This document shows positions 17,629-26,473 of a stretch of DNA of 64,000 bases, piece by piece. The stretch covers positions 62,001-126,000 of the forward strand of contig NZ_LYWZ01000025.1 of NCBI RefSeq assembly GCF_001661965.1. The letters are read 5' to 3'. The notes beneath the pieces are model-generated. The model had not been told where the DNA came from and did no database searches. It worked only from the letters and a program-made list of their open reading frames with translations. Position 1 is the stretch's first letter. The number at the start of each line of letters is the position of its first letter. The DNA comes from Croceicoccus mobilis (GTDB lineage Bacteria; Pseudomonadota; Alphaproteobacteria; Sphingomonadales; Sphingomonadaceae). Made by a program: the position numbers and the translations under genes.

Positions 17629-20409
17629 ATGAACGGAATCAGTCATTTCGCGCTAACGGCTTTGGCAGGCGTCATCTGCATCTGCACAGCCTTTGTCGCG
17701 ACCTTCATGCTGCGCACCGCGTTGAAGGGGGACGACAAGAAGCGGCACGGTCAGATGCTGGCTGCTGCAATCACGGCCGGTGGCGGGATCTGGGCCACGC
17801 ATTTCGTCGCCATGCTCGGCCACCACGGTCCGGATCAGTTGACCTATCTTCCGGTGCAAACGCTGTTTTCGCTGGGTATCGGTCTGGGTGGCTACGCCTT
17901 CGCCTTTGGCATGAACTCGGGCAACGGGCTTCGCGGCAATGTGGTTTCCGGCATGCTTTGCGGCCTTGCCACTTCCGGACTGCATTTCGTTGGCGTGGCA
18001 GCGTCCAGCTTCAACGGTCATGTCGAGTGGGACTATGGCCTCATCGCGCTTTCCATCGTTGCAGGCACACTGATCGCCGGATGCGCCATTCCGGTGATTA
18101 TTCGCCTCGAACGGCGGCGAGCCTATCTGCTTGGCGCTCCTCTGCTCGCCCTGTCGGTCATTGTCATCCATTTTACCGCAATGGAAGCGATGGAGTTCGT
18201 CATCACCGGGGGCATGCCGGCCCGTCAGTTTACGCTCCCTCCGCTTGAGCTTGGGGTTTTGATCGGGGTCGGTTCGCTCGTCCTGATCGGCTGGGCGCTT
18301 TCGTTGTCGCTGTCGATGCATATCTTCGAACTGGTTCTGGGCCGCAGGTCGCGCGAATTCTCGGTGCTGGTGCAAGGGGTGAAGGACACCGCCGTCTACA
18401 TGCTTGATGCCGAGGGCAATGTGCTGACCTGGAATGAGGGCGCCCGTCAGCTCAAGGGCTATGAGCGTGAGGAGATCGTCGGCAGGCCCTTCGCGAATTT
18501 CTACCCGGCGGAGGACCGCAGGGCCGGCGTTCCGCAGGCGGCACTGGCGCAGGCACTTTCCACCGGCATATTCAAGGCGCGCGGACAGCGCATCCGGAAG
18601 GATGGCAGCAGTTTCTGGGCCGATGTCTCGATCGAGCCCGTATACGGCGACGGCCGCTTCATGGGCTTCGCCAAGATCACGCGCGATATCACCTCGCAGG
18701 TTGAGGCTGAACAGCATCAGCGCCAGATCCGGGCTGATTTGCAAGCGGCGACCGGCAATATGGTGCAGGGGCTTGTTCTGTTCGATAGCGGTGGCCGGGT
18801 AAAGCTGAGCAATGATCGCTTCCCGCAGATATTCGGGCAGTCCGTCGATAGCGTGAAGATCGGCATGGACAATCGCGAGCTGACCGAGGTCACGTTGATC
18901 CAGCGGCTTGTCGACCATGGCGTGCCGCGGGATGGCGCGGCAGCGCGCAGGCTGATCGACCAGATCGAGAATGGCAAGGACCGCAATGGCTTCGTTCAGG
19001 TCGAGATCGACGAAGACCTGTCGATTGCCATCAGTGAGCGCCTGTTATCGGATGGTGGCAGGGTCTTGACGATCGAGGACGTGACGGAGCGGCAGAAGGC
19101 GGCTGAACGGCTGGAATTCATGGCCAGCCACGATGCGTTGACGGGGCTTCCCAATCGCGAGGCGTTTCGCCGACTGGTGGAGGCCGAATGTGCGATGGGA
19201 CAGATGGAAAATGGCGGATTTGCCGTGGCCATCGTCGACCTGGACCGTTTCAAGGAGGTGAACGACTCCTATGGTCACGCCGTGGGTGACGCACTGCTGC
19301 AGACGGTATCGGACCGGCTTTCGCGCGCCGTTGCCCGGCAGGGTGTGGCAGCCCGTTTGGGCGGTGATGAATTTGCGGTGTTCGCCCGGTTGGAGGGCGG
19401 CGAGGACGCCATCGGTGAACTTGCCGAACGGCTTGCCAATGCAGTGAACTTCGCCGCCATCCTCCACAATCGTGCCATCAATAGCGCGGGCAGCGTAGGC
19501 ATCGCGCTAGCCGGGGAGGACGGGCAGGAGTGGAAGGCGCTCCTCACCAGCGCCGATCTTGCCATGTATCGCGCAAAGGCAAGCCCGGGGCTCAACTGGT
19601 GTCGGTATGAAAGCGAGATGGATCGGCAGTCGGAAGAGCGGCGGGCCCTGCAGGCTGCGTTGCGTGATGCGTTGGACAGGGATGAGTTCCATATTGCCTA
19701 CCAGCCGCAATGTTCGGTCGATAGCGGCGAAATCGTCGGCTACGAGGCGCTGCTGCGCTGGAACAGCGCGGTATTGGGCGAGGTGTCGCCAGAGAAATTT
19801 ATCAAGCCTGCCGAGGAAAGCGGACTGATCTTCCCCATCGGCGAATGGGTCCTGCGGACCGCCTGCAAGGAAGCTGCGCGCTGGAAAGAACCGCATAAGG
19901 TGGCGATCAATATCTCGCCCCTCCAGCTGGTTCAGCCGGAACTCTTTTCTCTGGTTACCGAAGCATTGGCCGATAGTGGACTGTCGCCTGACAGGCTGGA
20001 GGTTGAGATTACCGAAAGCGCGATCATCTCCGACAAGCTGCGTGCGCTGCATAATCTGCGCCAGATAAAGGCGCTTGGCGTGACGGTTGCCATTGATGAT
20101 TTCGGCACGGGATATTCTTCCCTCGATACGCTCAACTCATTCGAATTCGACAAGATCAAGATCGATCGCACCTTCCTGATGGATGCAAAGCGCAACGCCG
20201 GTTCGCTTGCTATCATCAAGGCCGTTCTGGCGCTTGGCCGCAGTCTCGACCTGCCGGTTCTGGCCGAGGGCGTGGAATCCGAAGACGATCTCGCCTTGTT
20301 GCGCGAGGAACGCTGCTGGGAAGCGCAGGGCTTCTATTTCGGCAAGCCTGCCGTGATGAATGAAAGCCTTGTCATGGGAGAACCGCCAGCCAAGGTTTCC
20401 GCGGCATGA
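17629..20409 (+). CDS. MHYT-PAS-GGDEF-EAL bifunctional cyclic-di-GMP signalling protein
   Basis: A 926-residue membrane sensor that may both make and break c-di-GMP. Residues 1 to about 235 form an MHYT sensor of seven membrane helices with metal-ligand motifs such as WATHFVAMLG, SGLHFVGVA and VIHFTAMEAMEF. A PAS domain follows (FSVLVQGVKDTAVYMLDAEG to KITRDIT) and a second PAS-like region near residues 365-480. The GGDEF domain has an intact RLGGDEF (about residues 575-581). The EAL domain has YEALLRW (about 702) plus ITESAII, DDFGTGYSSLDTLNSF and AEGVES, so both catalytic sites look complete. MHYT domains are proposed to sense O2, CO or NO through copper. A degenerate PilZ protein lies in the convergent group downstream. 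Confidence 0.96.
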   Translation: MNGISHFALTALAGVICICTAFVATFMLRTALKGDDKKRHGQMLAAAITAGGGIWATHFVAMLGHHGPDQLTYLPVQTLFSLGIGLGGYAFAFGMNSGNGLRGNVVSGMLCGLATSGLHFVGVAASSFNGHVEWDYGLIALSIVAGTLIAGCAIPVIIRLERRRAYLLGAPLLALSVIVIHFTAMEAMEFVITGGMPARQFTLPPLELGVLIGVGSLVLIGWALSLSLSMHIFELVLGRRSREFSVLVQGVKDTAVYMLDAEGNVLTWNEGARQLKGYEREEIVGRPFANFYPAEDRRAGVPQAALAQALSTGIFKARGQRIRKDGSSFWADVSIEPVYGDGRFMGFAKITRDITSQVEAEQHQRQIRADLQAATGNMVQGLVLFDSGGRVKLSNDRFPQIFGQSVDSVKIGMDNRELTEVTLIQRLVDHGVPRDGAAARRLIDQIENGKDRNGFVQVEIDEDLSIAISERLLSDGGRVLTIEDVTERQKAAERLEFMASHDALTGLPNREAFRRLVEAECAMGQMENGGFAVAIVDLDRFKEVNDSYGHAVGDALLQTVSDRLSRAVARQGVAARLGGDEFAVFARLEGGEDAIGELAERLANAVNFAAILHNRAINSAGSVGIALAGEDGQEWKALLTSADLAMYRAKASPGLNWCRYESEMDRQSEERRALQAALRDALDRDEFHIAYQPQCSVDSGEIVGYEALLRWNSAVLGEVSPEKFIKPAEESGLIFPIGEWVLRTACKEAARWKEPHKVAINISPLQLVQPELFSLVTEALADSGLSPDRLEVEITESAIISDKLRALHNLRQIKALGVTVAIDDFGTGYSSLDTLNSFEFDKIKIDRTFLMDAKRNAGSLAIIKAVLALGRSLDLPVLAEGVESEDDLALLREERCWEAQGFYFGKPAVMNESLVMGEPPAKVSAA

Positions 20410-20413
20410 CTGT

Positions 20414-20638
20414 TCAATAGCGCGCTATGTCGAGCAGCTTGATCCGGCGGCCGCGACCTGGATGAATCTCTGAAACGGGATACCAGTCGCTGTCGGGTGC
20501 ACCCCTGACGCGAACGCCAACGGCTGCAGTCCATTTCGGGAAGTGCCAGGCATAGCAGGACCTTTGCCAGCTGGCGTCGTCGACTTCGACCCGCCAGCCG
20601 AAATCGGCCATCGCGTCATGGATCAGTATGGCGCGCAA
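20414..20638 (-). CDS. Small tryptophan-rich unknown protein, possibly the 3' part of a frameshifted gene
   Basis: This 74-residue frame starts at TTG (20638). The sequence looks protein-like, with ADFGWRVEVDDASWQRSCYAW and SDWYPVSEIHPGRGRRIKLL. The same frame stays open upstream of the TTG to an in-frame stop near 20697, encoding GGWVAAIARIDKLRAILIHD. It therefore could instead be the second half of one gene with the overlapping frame at 20616-20807, disrupted near the C5 run at 20670-20674. No family is recognised. Confidence 0.4.
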   Translation of the reverse strand: MRAILIHDAMADFGWRVEVDDASWQRSCYAWHFPKWTAAVGVRVRGAPDSDWYPVSEIHPGRGRRIKLLDIARY

Positions 20639-20807
20639 CTTGTCGATCCGGGCAATTGCCGCGACCCAGCCCCCAATCGCTTCGGCTCAGGGACTTGACG
20701 ATAAGCTCGAAGCTTTCGCGCATGGTGCCGGGAAGAGGACGCTCCTCTGCATCGGTCAGCAGGTCGGGCATGGCGCAATTGGCGCATGGTGCCCTGTATC
20801 GGTCCAT
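20616..20807 (-). CDS. Small unknown protein with CANC motif, possibly the 5' part of a frameshifted gene
   Basis: A 63-residue frame from ATG 20807 starts MDRYRAPCANCAMPDLL and contains TMRESFELIVKSLSRSDWG. The CxxC at residues 8-11 could bind metal. After the run of five G (minus strand, 20670-20674) the translation becomes unlike a protein, whereas the neighbouring frame becomes protein-like, suggesting a frameshift in the gene or in the read. Function unknown. It lies 18 bp downstream of the PilZ-like gene on the same strand. Confidence 0.4.
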   Translation of the reverse strand: MDRYRAPCANCAMPDLLTDAEERPLPGTMRESFELIVKSLSRSDWGLGRGNCPDRQVARHTDP

Positions 20808-20825
20808 GCATTGGCGGCGAAGCGG

Positions 20826-21173
20826 TCAGGAACAGGCGCGGATGGCAGGTCTGGGCTTGTGCCTTCGCACTTCGAAATTTGCGCCGCGCAGCTTCGCCAT
20901 CACGAAGGTATGGACTGCGGGGTAGAGCGGATTGATGAAGCGCAGTCGCGCTGAACTGCCGCGCTCGATCCAGTCGACTTCCGCATCGATACCGTGAAGG
21001 CCCCCGAACGAAACGGTAAGCCGGTCTCGCAGGCGAAGCTGACGCGAGATGCCTTCGATTTGGGCTTCGTCCGCAGACAGCGAGGTCAGCTGCGCCGGAA
21101 ACGCCATCCCCGTTCCAATGCGATATTTGCAGCGCGCGCGCAGCGGTGCGCGCTCGGCTTCCGTGGCGATCAT
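20826..21173 (-). CDS. PilZ-like domain protein (degenerate)
   Basis: A 115-residue single-domain protein resembling small sphingomonad PilZ proteins: an N-terminal basic stretch ERAPLRARCKYRIG, a LTSLSADEAQIEGIS segment at the place of the [DN]xSxxG motif, and a beta-rich core (LTVSFGGLHGIDAEVDWIER, ARLRFINPLYP). PilZ domains bind c-di-GMP through RxxxR and [DN]xSxxG. Here the second motif is altered, so ligand binding is doubtful. It sits head-to-tail with two small frames and converges on the GGDEF-EAL gene. Confidence 0.6.
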   Translation of the reverse strand: MIATEAERAPLRARCKYRIGTGMAFPAQLTSLSADEAQIEGISRQLRLRDRLTVSFGGLHGIDAEVDWIERGSSARLRFINPLYPAVHTFVMAKLRGANFEVRRHKPRPAIRACS

Positions 21174-21272
21174 GTTGCGACCTACACAATCAGTGTGGGA
21201 GGGCGGTATTGCTGGGTAAAAGGTCGGTTACGAAGATTGAATTTGTCTTAATGACGGCCTGTCATGATTGTA

Positions 21273-21785
21273 TCAGATACCAAGCGGCTGAAGCATCGCG
21301 AAAATAACCGAAAATCCGAATTGTGCGGCCGCAAATACGGTATGGGCGATGATCACATAGGCAATGCGCGCGCGCCTGTTTTCAAGTCTGGCGCCAAATA
21401 GCCCTCCACCCATCGCAGGCATCAGGATCATCGTGCCGGCAAGCGAGCTCAGCACCAGCCCGATCACGATCACTGGCGGCACACTCGGCTGGACCGGGAA
21501 GTCAGTGCCACCAACGACCGGCAGCATCAGCGCGTATAGGACGCCGACGGCGTAATGGAATAGCCACCCACTGGCCTGTTCGATTGCGCTGGTTGCTGTT
21601 TCCCTGTCGGCTAACGCCAACTCTCCGCGTGAAAGGCCCATCAGCCAACGCCCGACAAGACCCCAGTCGCTGCCGCCCATGCCGATCGTTCGGCGCGAGA
21701 GTGCGGCGAACAGGTCCAGCGCCAGAGTTGATCCGATTCCAACGACAGATGCGAAGATGAGCAGGTCGATTGTTCCGGAAGGCAT
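21273..21785 (-). CDS. DUF2938 family integral membrane protein
   Basis: A 170-residue protein with four to five hydrophobic segments. The start IDLLIFASVVGIGSTLALDL, then GLVGRWLMGLSRGEL and the tail AYVIIAHTVFAAAQFGFSVI, match the DUF2938 pattern. Its role is unknown. It ends upstream of the PilZ-like gene with a 99-bp gap and starts only 6 bp after the rdgB stop, so it may be the third gene of an rph-rdgB transcript. Confidence 0.75.
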   Translation of the reverse strand: MPSGTIDLLIFASVVGIGSTLALDLFAALSRRTIGMGGSDWGLVGRWLMGLSRGELALADRETATSAIEQASGWLFHYAVGVLYALMLPVVGGTDFPVQPSVPPVIVIGLVLSSLAGTMILMPAMGGGLFGARLENRRARIAYVIIAHTVFAAAQFGFSVIFAMLQPLGI

Positions 21786-21791
21786 TTTCCC

Positions 21792-22427
21792 TCAGGCCCC
21801 GAACTGCTCTGCGACCAGCTTGGCGAAGGCATCGGCGCGGTGGCTGATCGCGTGTTTTTCGCCGGGGTCGATTTCGGCGAAGGTCTGCTCGCGTCCTTCG
21901 GGCACGAAGGCCGGGTCATAGCCGAAACCCATCTCCCCACGCGGCGGCCAGGTGAGCGAGCCGTTGACGCGCCCTTCATAGACCGCGTGTCGTCCATCGG
22001 GCCATGCCAGCGCCAGCGTGCAGGAAAAATGGGCAGAGCGATCAACGTCCGCCCCTTGTTCCGAAAGCAGCCCTTCGACCTTACCCATGGCCATGTACCA
22101 GTCGCGGCCCGGCGCGCCTTCGAACCATTGCCGTTCCGCCCAGTCGGCGGTGTAGACGCCGGGGCGGCCATCCAGAGCATCGACCGACAGGCCGCTGTCA
22201 TCGGCCAGCGACACGATCTGCGACGCCTTCGCCGCAGCCTGCGCCTTGATCAGCGCATTTTCGACAAAGGTCGTCCCCGTCTCGGCCGGTTCGGGCAGGC
22301 CCAGCGATCCTGCCGAGATGCAGTCCATCCCATAGGGCGCGAGCAAGGCCGAGATTTCCTTCAGCTTGCCCGCATTATGGGTGGCGATGACCAGCCTGCC
22401 GGAACCGAGACGGGGAGTGTCCGTCAT
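21792..22427 (-). CDS. rdgB: Non-canonical purine NTP pyrophosphatase (dITP/XTP)
   Basis: A housecleaning enzyme that hydrolyses dITP, ITP and XTP to monophosphates and so prevents mutagenic incorporation. The 211-residue protein has the ITPase signature start [30 protein letters not shown], the substrate motif [35 protein letters not shown] and the C-terminal SHRADAF. Its ATG overlaps the rph stop by 4 bp, the common rph-rdgB pairing. Confidence 0.97.
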   Translation of the reverse strand: MTDTPRLGSGRLVIATHNAGKLKEISALLAPYGMDCISAGSLGLPEPAETGTTFVENALIKAQAAAKASQIVSLADDSGLSVDALDGRPGVYTADWAERQWFEGAPGRDWYMAMGKVEGLLSEQGADVDRSAHFSCTLALAWPDGRHAVYEGRVNGSLTWPPRGEMGFGYDPAFVPEGREQTFAEIDPGEKHAISHRADAFAKLVAEQFGA

Positions 22428-23140
22428 GCCGAGACCGCGGCTGCCTGCGCTTTGAAGATTTCGTCGCAGCCGGTGCGGGCAAGGCGCAGGAGGCGCAGCA
22501 GCTGCTCCTCGTCATAGGTCGCGCCTTCGGCGGTGGCCTGAACTTCGGCGATGTGGCCGCCTTCGATCAGCACGAAATTCGCGTCGGCGTCGGCGCTCGA
22601 ATCTTCGCTATAGTCGAGGTCGAGGACCGGCGTGCCGTTGTAGATGCCGCAGGAGATGGCAGCGATCTTGCGGGGCAGGGGGTCTTCCTTGATCGCGCCC
22701 GATGCCATCAGCCCATTCACCGCAAGGCGCAGGGCGACCCATGCACCGCTGATCGAAGCGGTGCGGGTGCCGCCATCGGCCTGGATCACGTCGCAGTCGA
22801 GGGTGATCTGGCGCTCGCCCAGCTTTTTGAGATCAGTGACCGAACGCAGCGAACGACCGATTAGGCGCTGGATCTCCTGCGTGCGGCCCGACTGCTTGCC
22901 CTTGGCCGCTTCGCGGCTGCCACGGGTGTGGGTGGCGCGCGGGAGCATGGAATATTCGCCGGTCACCCAGCCTTCGCCCTTGCCGCGCATGAAGGGCGGA
23001 ACGCGCTCTTCCACGCTGGCGGTGCACAGCACCTTGGTGTCGCCAAAGCTGACGAGGACCGAACCCTCTGCATGCTTGGTGAAGCCGGTTTCGATGGTGA
23101 TCGTCCGCATTTCATCGGCGGAACGGCCGGAAGGGCGCAT
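22424..23140 (-). CDS. rph: Ribonuclease PH
   Basis: A phosphorolytic 3'-5' exoribonuclease that trims tRNA 3' ends. With the start at 23140 the protein is 238 residues, the usual length, and begins [20 protein letters not shown] like the family. That ATG has AAAGG about 8 nt upstream. An in-frame ATG at 23167 would add nine residues with no ribosome-binding site and lies beside a GGGGCGC/GCGCCCC hairpin (23179-23198). Core motifs include [14 protein letters not shown] and [20 protein letters not shown]. Translationally coupled to rdgB. Confidence 0.97.
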   Translation of the reverse strand: MRPSGRSADEMRTITIETGFTKHAEGSVLVSFGDTKVLCTASVEERVPPFMRGKGEGWVTGEYSMLPRATHTRGSREAAKGKQSGRTQEIQRLIGRSLRSVTDLKKLGERQITLDCDVIQADGGTRTASISGAWVALRLAVNGLMASGAIKEDPLPRKIAAISCGIYNGTPVLDLDYSEDSSADADANFVLIEGGHIAEVQATAEGATYDEEQLLRLLRLARTGCDEIFKAQAAAVSA

Positions 23141-23359
23141 GGGAATACCTTTGTCTTGTGTCGTCATAAATGGCGCATGGGGCGCCGTGTTGCGCCCCCT
23201 GTGGAGCGAACGGGCGCGCGGTGCAAGGCGCGTTTAGATCGTTACGAAGCCTGCACTGGGGAAGAAGCCCGCCATTAACCCGGTGTTGACCAGCATTGGG
23301 CACCAATCGTCAGCAGTTGCGCGGTTAAAGGCGCGGCTCCCCCAAACGGAGTTACCTGC

Positions 23360-23596
23360 TTGAATCTCCTGACTGCGATTTCCGGCCTTTCCGCGCTGCC
23401 CGTGATGGGCATGGTGCTTACCGCATCTTCGATCGCCTCGACGCAGGCAGAGACTGCAAGGCCTGCTGCCGCGCAGACCGAACTCGTTTCCAAGATGGAT
23501 GACGGTGCGCGTTGCCGGGTCGAGGCGAAAGCCCTTCGCGAATATCGGCGTTGCCGCGGCGGGCGCTGGAGCAAGGCGCAGTCCGCCTATAATTAG
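23360..23596 (+). CDS. Small putative secreted protein
   Basis: A 78-residue frame starting at TTG (23360) with GGAG 8 nt upstream. The first 30 residues resemble a signal peptide (ALPVMGMVLTASSIASTQA). The mature part is short, basic and ends ARCRVEAKALREYRRCRGGR. No family is recognised. It is supported mainly by the ribosome-binding site and the secretory N-terminus, and could be spurious. Confidence 0.4.
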   Translation: MNLLTAISGLSALPVMGMVLTASSIASTQAETARPAAAQTELVSKMDDGARCRVEAKALREYRRCRGGRWSKAQSAYN

Positions 23597-23783
23597 GGCT
23601 GTATGTCATTGTCCGGGCAACTCCGGATCCATGACACTGCGCTGGGATGGCTCGATTATGGGCCTGGTTAGCGGGCCGGCGCGAACAGCCATGATTTCGG
23701 TACAGACCCACCCTTTCAGGCCGCGATAAGCCGGTGCCCGTGAATCAGGCTTGAGCCTGCGTCGCGCAGCACCTAAATCCGGC

Positions 23784-24854
23784 ATGATGTTCTCTTCCGG
23801 CCCATCCATTCCAGAACTCAATGACCGCGCTCGCGAAATCTTTCGCCGCGTGGTGGAGGGGTATATCGCGGACGGCCAGCCGGTCGGATCGAAATCGCTG
23901 GCTGCGGGGCTGGAGCTTTCCTCCGCCTCGATCCGGTCAGTCATGGCGGATCTGGAGCGGCTGGGCCTTTTGGCCGCGCCGCATACCAGTGCAGGGCGGT
24001 TGCCCACTGAAACGGGGCTGCGCCTGTTTGTCGACGGGATGATGCAGGTCGCCGAACCCAGCGCTGCCGAACGTGCCGCGATCGAACGAGAGCTGTCGTC
24101 GAGCGGCCCGGTCGAGACCGCACTGGCCCGAACCTCTGCTTTGCTTTCCAGCCTTTCGGCCTGTGCAGGCGTGGTTATGGTGCCGGCACGCGAACCGCGC
24201 CTCAGGCAAATGAGCCTCGTGCCTCTGGGTGAGGGCAGGGCGCTCGCTGTGCTGGTCGGTGACGATGGCGATGTCGAGAACCGTCTGATCGAACTCGCAC
24301 CGGGAACCGATGTCTCCGCGCTTGAACAGGCGGGGAATTACATCACCAGCCAGCTTGCCGGGCGCACTTTGGCAGAGGCCAGCCGGGCGATGCACCGCGA
24401 ACTGGCCAGCGAAAGGGCGCAGCTTGACGATGCGGCCCGCGACCTCGTCTCCCGCGGCCTTGCGGTATGGAGCGAAGATGCCGCCCGGCGTCCGGTGCTG
24501 ATCGTGCGCGGTCAGGCGAACCTTCTCGATGAAACTGCCGTTGGCGATCTGGAGCGTGTGCGCATGCTGATCGACGATATCGAACGCAGCGAACAGGTCG
24601 CCGCCCTTCTCGACAATGCGCGAGAGGCTGACGGGGCGCGGATATTCATCGGGTCGGAGAACAAATTGTTCTCGCTTTCCGGTTCTTCGGTCATCGCCGC
24701 GCCTTACCGCGACCGCGACGGAAAGGTCGTCGGCGTGGTGGGTGTTATCGGCCCCACGCGGTTGAATTACGCCCGCCTCGTCCCCATGGTGGATTTCACG
24801 GCACGCAGCCTTGGCAACAGCCTTGATGTGCGTGCGGGTCATTCTGGCCGGTAA
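23784..24854 (+). CDS. hrcA: Heat-inducible transcription repressor HrcA
   Basis: HrcA represses chaperone genes by binding the CIRCE inverted repeat and is kept active by GroE. The protein is 356 residues from ATG 23784 (MMFSSGPSIPELNDRAREIF); an upstream TTG at 23751 would add eleven. The N-terminal winged helix reads VGSKSLAAGLELSSASIRSV with ADLERLGLLAAPHTSAGRLP, both diagnostic. The C-terminal GAF-like domain ends VVGVIGPTRLNYARLVPMVD. It is followed 51 bp later by grpE, the usual order. No CIRCE element was seen in front of hrcA, grpE or dnaK, so its target may be groESL elsewhere. Confidence 0.96.
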   Translation: MMFSSGPSIPELNDRAREIFRRVVEGYIADGQPVGSKSLAAGLELSSASIRSVMADLERLGLLAAPHTSAGRLPTETGLRLFVDGMMQVAEPSAAERAAIERELSSSGPVETALARTSALLSSLSACAGVVMVPAREPRLRQMSLVPLGEGRALAVLVGDDGDVENRLIELAPGTDVSALEQAGNYITSQLAGRTLAEASRAMHRELASERAQLDDAARDLVSRGLAVWSEDAARRPVLIVRGQANLLDETAVGDLERVRMLIDDIERSEQVAALLDNAREADGARIFIGSENKLFSLSGSSVIAAPYRDRDGKVVGVVGVIGPTRLNYARLVPMVDFTARSLGNSLDVRAGHSGR

Positions 24855-24905
24855 TCGGCTGGAAACACAGATTTTTACCGGATTAGCAGGAATACAGAAA
24901 ACGCC

Positions 24906-25475
24906 ATGAGCGACGACAAAACGCACGACGAGGCCGTCGAAAACGAACTGAAGGGCGTGCCGGAAGACATGATCGACGGTGAGAACTCCGAAGAGGAATC
25001 CATCGACGAGGCGCTCGGCAAGCTGAACGCTGAGCTGGACGAGGCGAAGCAGCAGGTGCTCTACGCGCGTGCCGACACGCAGAACCTGCGCCGCCGCATG
25101 GAAAAGGAAGTGGCCGACGCGCGCGCCTATGCCGCGACCGGTTTCGCCCGCGACATCCTCTCGGTTTCCGACAATCTTGCCCGCGCGCTGCAGGCGATCC
25201 CCGCCGAACTGCGCGAGGACGAGAAGTGGAAGGGCCTTGTCGCCGGGATCGAGGCCACGGGTCGCGAGATCGAGAAGGTGTTCGCTTCGCACGGCATCAG
25301 CCGCATCGCCGCCATGGGCCTGCCGCTCGATCCCAATCAGCACCAGGCCATGATCGAGATGCCGACCGACGACGCCGAACCCGGCACGGTCGTGCAGGAA
25401 ATGCAGGCTGGTTACATGATCAAGGACCGCCTGCTGCGCCCTGCGATGGTGGCCGTGGCGAAAAAGCCCGATTGA
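24906..25475 (+). CDS. grpE: Nucleotide exchange factor GrpE
   Basis: GrpE releases ADP from DnaK. The 189-residue protein has an acidic N-terminus, a long coiled coil (about residues 40-80: LNAELDEAKQQVLYARADTQ, NLRRRMEKEV) and the beta domain ending in the signature EPGTVVQEMQAGYMIKDRLL. It follows hrcA after a 51-bp gap. A strong hairpin downstream (25487-25526) separates it from the glycine-zipper gene. Confidence 0.97.
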   Translation: MSDDKTHDEAVENELKGVPEDMIDGENSEEESIDEALGKLNAELDEAKQQVLYARADTQNLRRRMEKEVADARAYAATGFARDILSVSDNLARALQAIPAELREDEKWKGLVAGIEATGREIEKVFASHGISRIAAMGLPLDPNQHQAMIEMPTDDAEPGTVVQEMQAGYMIKDRLLRPAMVAVAKKPD

Positions 25476-25486
25476 TCTGTTGTTCA

Positions 25487-25526
25487 ATTGCGAGCCGCCG
25501 CGCTGACCTGAGCGGTGGCTCGCAAT
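25487..25526 (+). terminator. Terminator-like hairpin after grpE
   Basis: A 15-bp stem with one G-U pair (ATTGCGAGCCGCCGC at 25487-25501, GCGGTGGCTCGCAAT at 25512-25526) with a 10-nt loop begins 12 bp after the grpE stop. No U-tract follows, so termination may need other factors. Confidence 0.6.
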
Positions 25527-25643
25527 GACTGCCCAAGGCGCTTCCGTTTGACCGTTCTGCAGCACGTATGACGGTTATTCAGGAACCATGGTCGCAGCAT
25601 CCCGGTTCTACTCTCACATCAGAGACAGAACCGGAGAACTCCC

Positions 25644-25904
25644 GTGAACATCAAGAAGATCGCCCTCCCGCTTGTAGCTGCCAGCGCTTTGGCCACTGGT
25701 GCATGCGCCGATAATTATGCCGTCGAAGGCGCTGCGCTTGGCGCGGCGGCGGGCGCTGGCGTTGGTGCGGTGACGGGCGCAGATGTCGGCACATCTGCCG
25801 CTGTGGGCGCAGCTGCTGGCGGTGCCATCGGCTATTTCACCGACAAGAATGACACCTGCGACGGCTATAACGATGCAGGTTATCTGGATAACGACTGCAA
25901 GTAA
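25644..25904 (+). CDS. Glycine-zipper lipoprotein (small)
   Basis: An 86-residue envelope protein. The signal peptide ends in a lipobox-like ALATGAC. The mature part is a glycine/alanine zipper (GAALGAAAGAGVGAVTGADV, GAAAGGAIGYFTD) of the kind that inserts in membranes, followed by a short polar tail with two Cys (DTCDGYNDAGYLDNDC). Related small glycine-zipper proteins occur widely in alphaproteobacteria, with no settled function. It has its own terminator. Confidence 0.8.
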   Translation: MNIKKIALPLVAASALATGACADNYAVEGAALGAAAGAGVGAVTGADVGTSAAVGAAAGGAIGYFTDKNDTCDGYNDAGYLDNDCK

Positions 25905-25924
25905 GGCCTAGCCGATCCAGACCG

Positions 25925-25962
25925 AAAGGGCCGCCCTGACCAAGCGTCGGGGCGGCCCTTTT
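25925..25962 (+). terminator. Rho-independent terminator after the glycine-zipper gene
   Basis: A perfect 12-bp stem (AAAGGGCCGCCC at 25925-25936, GGGCGGCCCTTT at 25950-25961) with a 13-nt loop and T-run. By symmetry it could also serve the convergent minus-strand gene ending at 25989. Confidence 0.9.
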
Positions 25963-25988
25963 CGCTTGGGCCGGAATGCCCGGTATGA

Positions 25989-26405
25989 TCAGAAAGGAAG
26001 TATGCTCTCAAGCTGTGCCAACGGGGGCGCTCCACGGACCGTTCGGCCCCGGCGCAGCATGAATACATGGCGCACGATTTCGGCCTGCTGCTCGATCCCA
26101 TAGCGTTTCAGCGGCCAGCCCGGACGGACAGAATAGTCATAGCGGCAGAACGGGTGGCGCATTAGCACCAGCCAGTATTTGCCTTTTTGCTGGGCCTGCC
26201 AGACATGCGTCATTTCGTGGATGAACAATCCCTGCGCCGTGATCGAGGCGTCGGCGAAATCATCGGTGTAGTGGGCGTGTTCTGCAGGGAAGTGGATGTG
26301 CCCGCATGGCGCCATCACCGTGTTGGATGGCTGAAAGGGAAACCATTTCCGGCGCCTGATCGACACCGGGCCGGTATCGATGGCCGTACCGAACATCGAA
26401 TGCAC
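25989..26405 (-). CDS. Vgr-related HExxH zinc-binding protein
   Basis: A 138-residue protein (from GTG 26405) with a metallopeptidase-type FIHEMTHVWQ motif, RRRKWFPFQP near the N-terminus and the C-terminal RYGIEQQAEIVRHVFMLRRG. This matches what is annotated in sphingomonads as vgr-related protein; enzymatic activity is unproven. The frame remains open upstream of the GTG and encodes RLLTDGEKALVHSMFG, which looks like the true family N-terminus, yet no ATG, GTG or TTG lies in that stretch back into the copper-chaperone gene. Either translation begins at a rare codon or the GTG start gives a slightly shortened protein. Confidence 0.75.
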   Translation of the reverse strand: MHSMFGTAIDTGPVSIRRRKWFPFQPSNTVMAPCGHIHFPAEHAHYTDDFADASITAQGLFIHEMTHVWQAQQKGKYWLVLMRHPFCRYDYSVRPGWPLKRYGIEQQAEIVRHVFMLRRGRTVRGAPPLAQLESILPF

Positions 26406-26473
26406 CAGTGCCTTCTCACCATCCGTCAGCAGCCGTGTGCCGCCAGCGGGGATTGCAGGAGGGAGGGGGCGGC

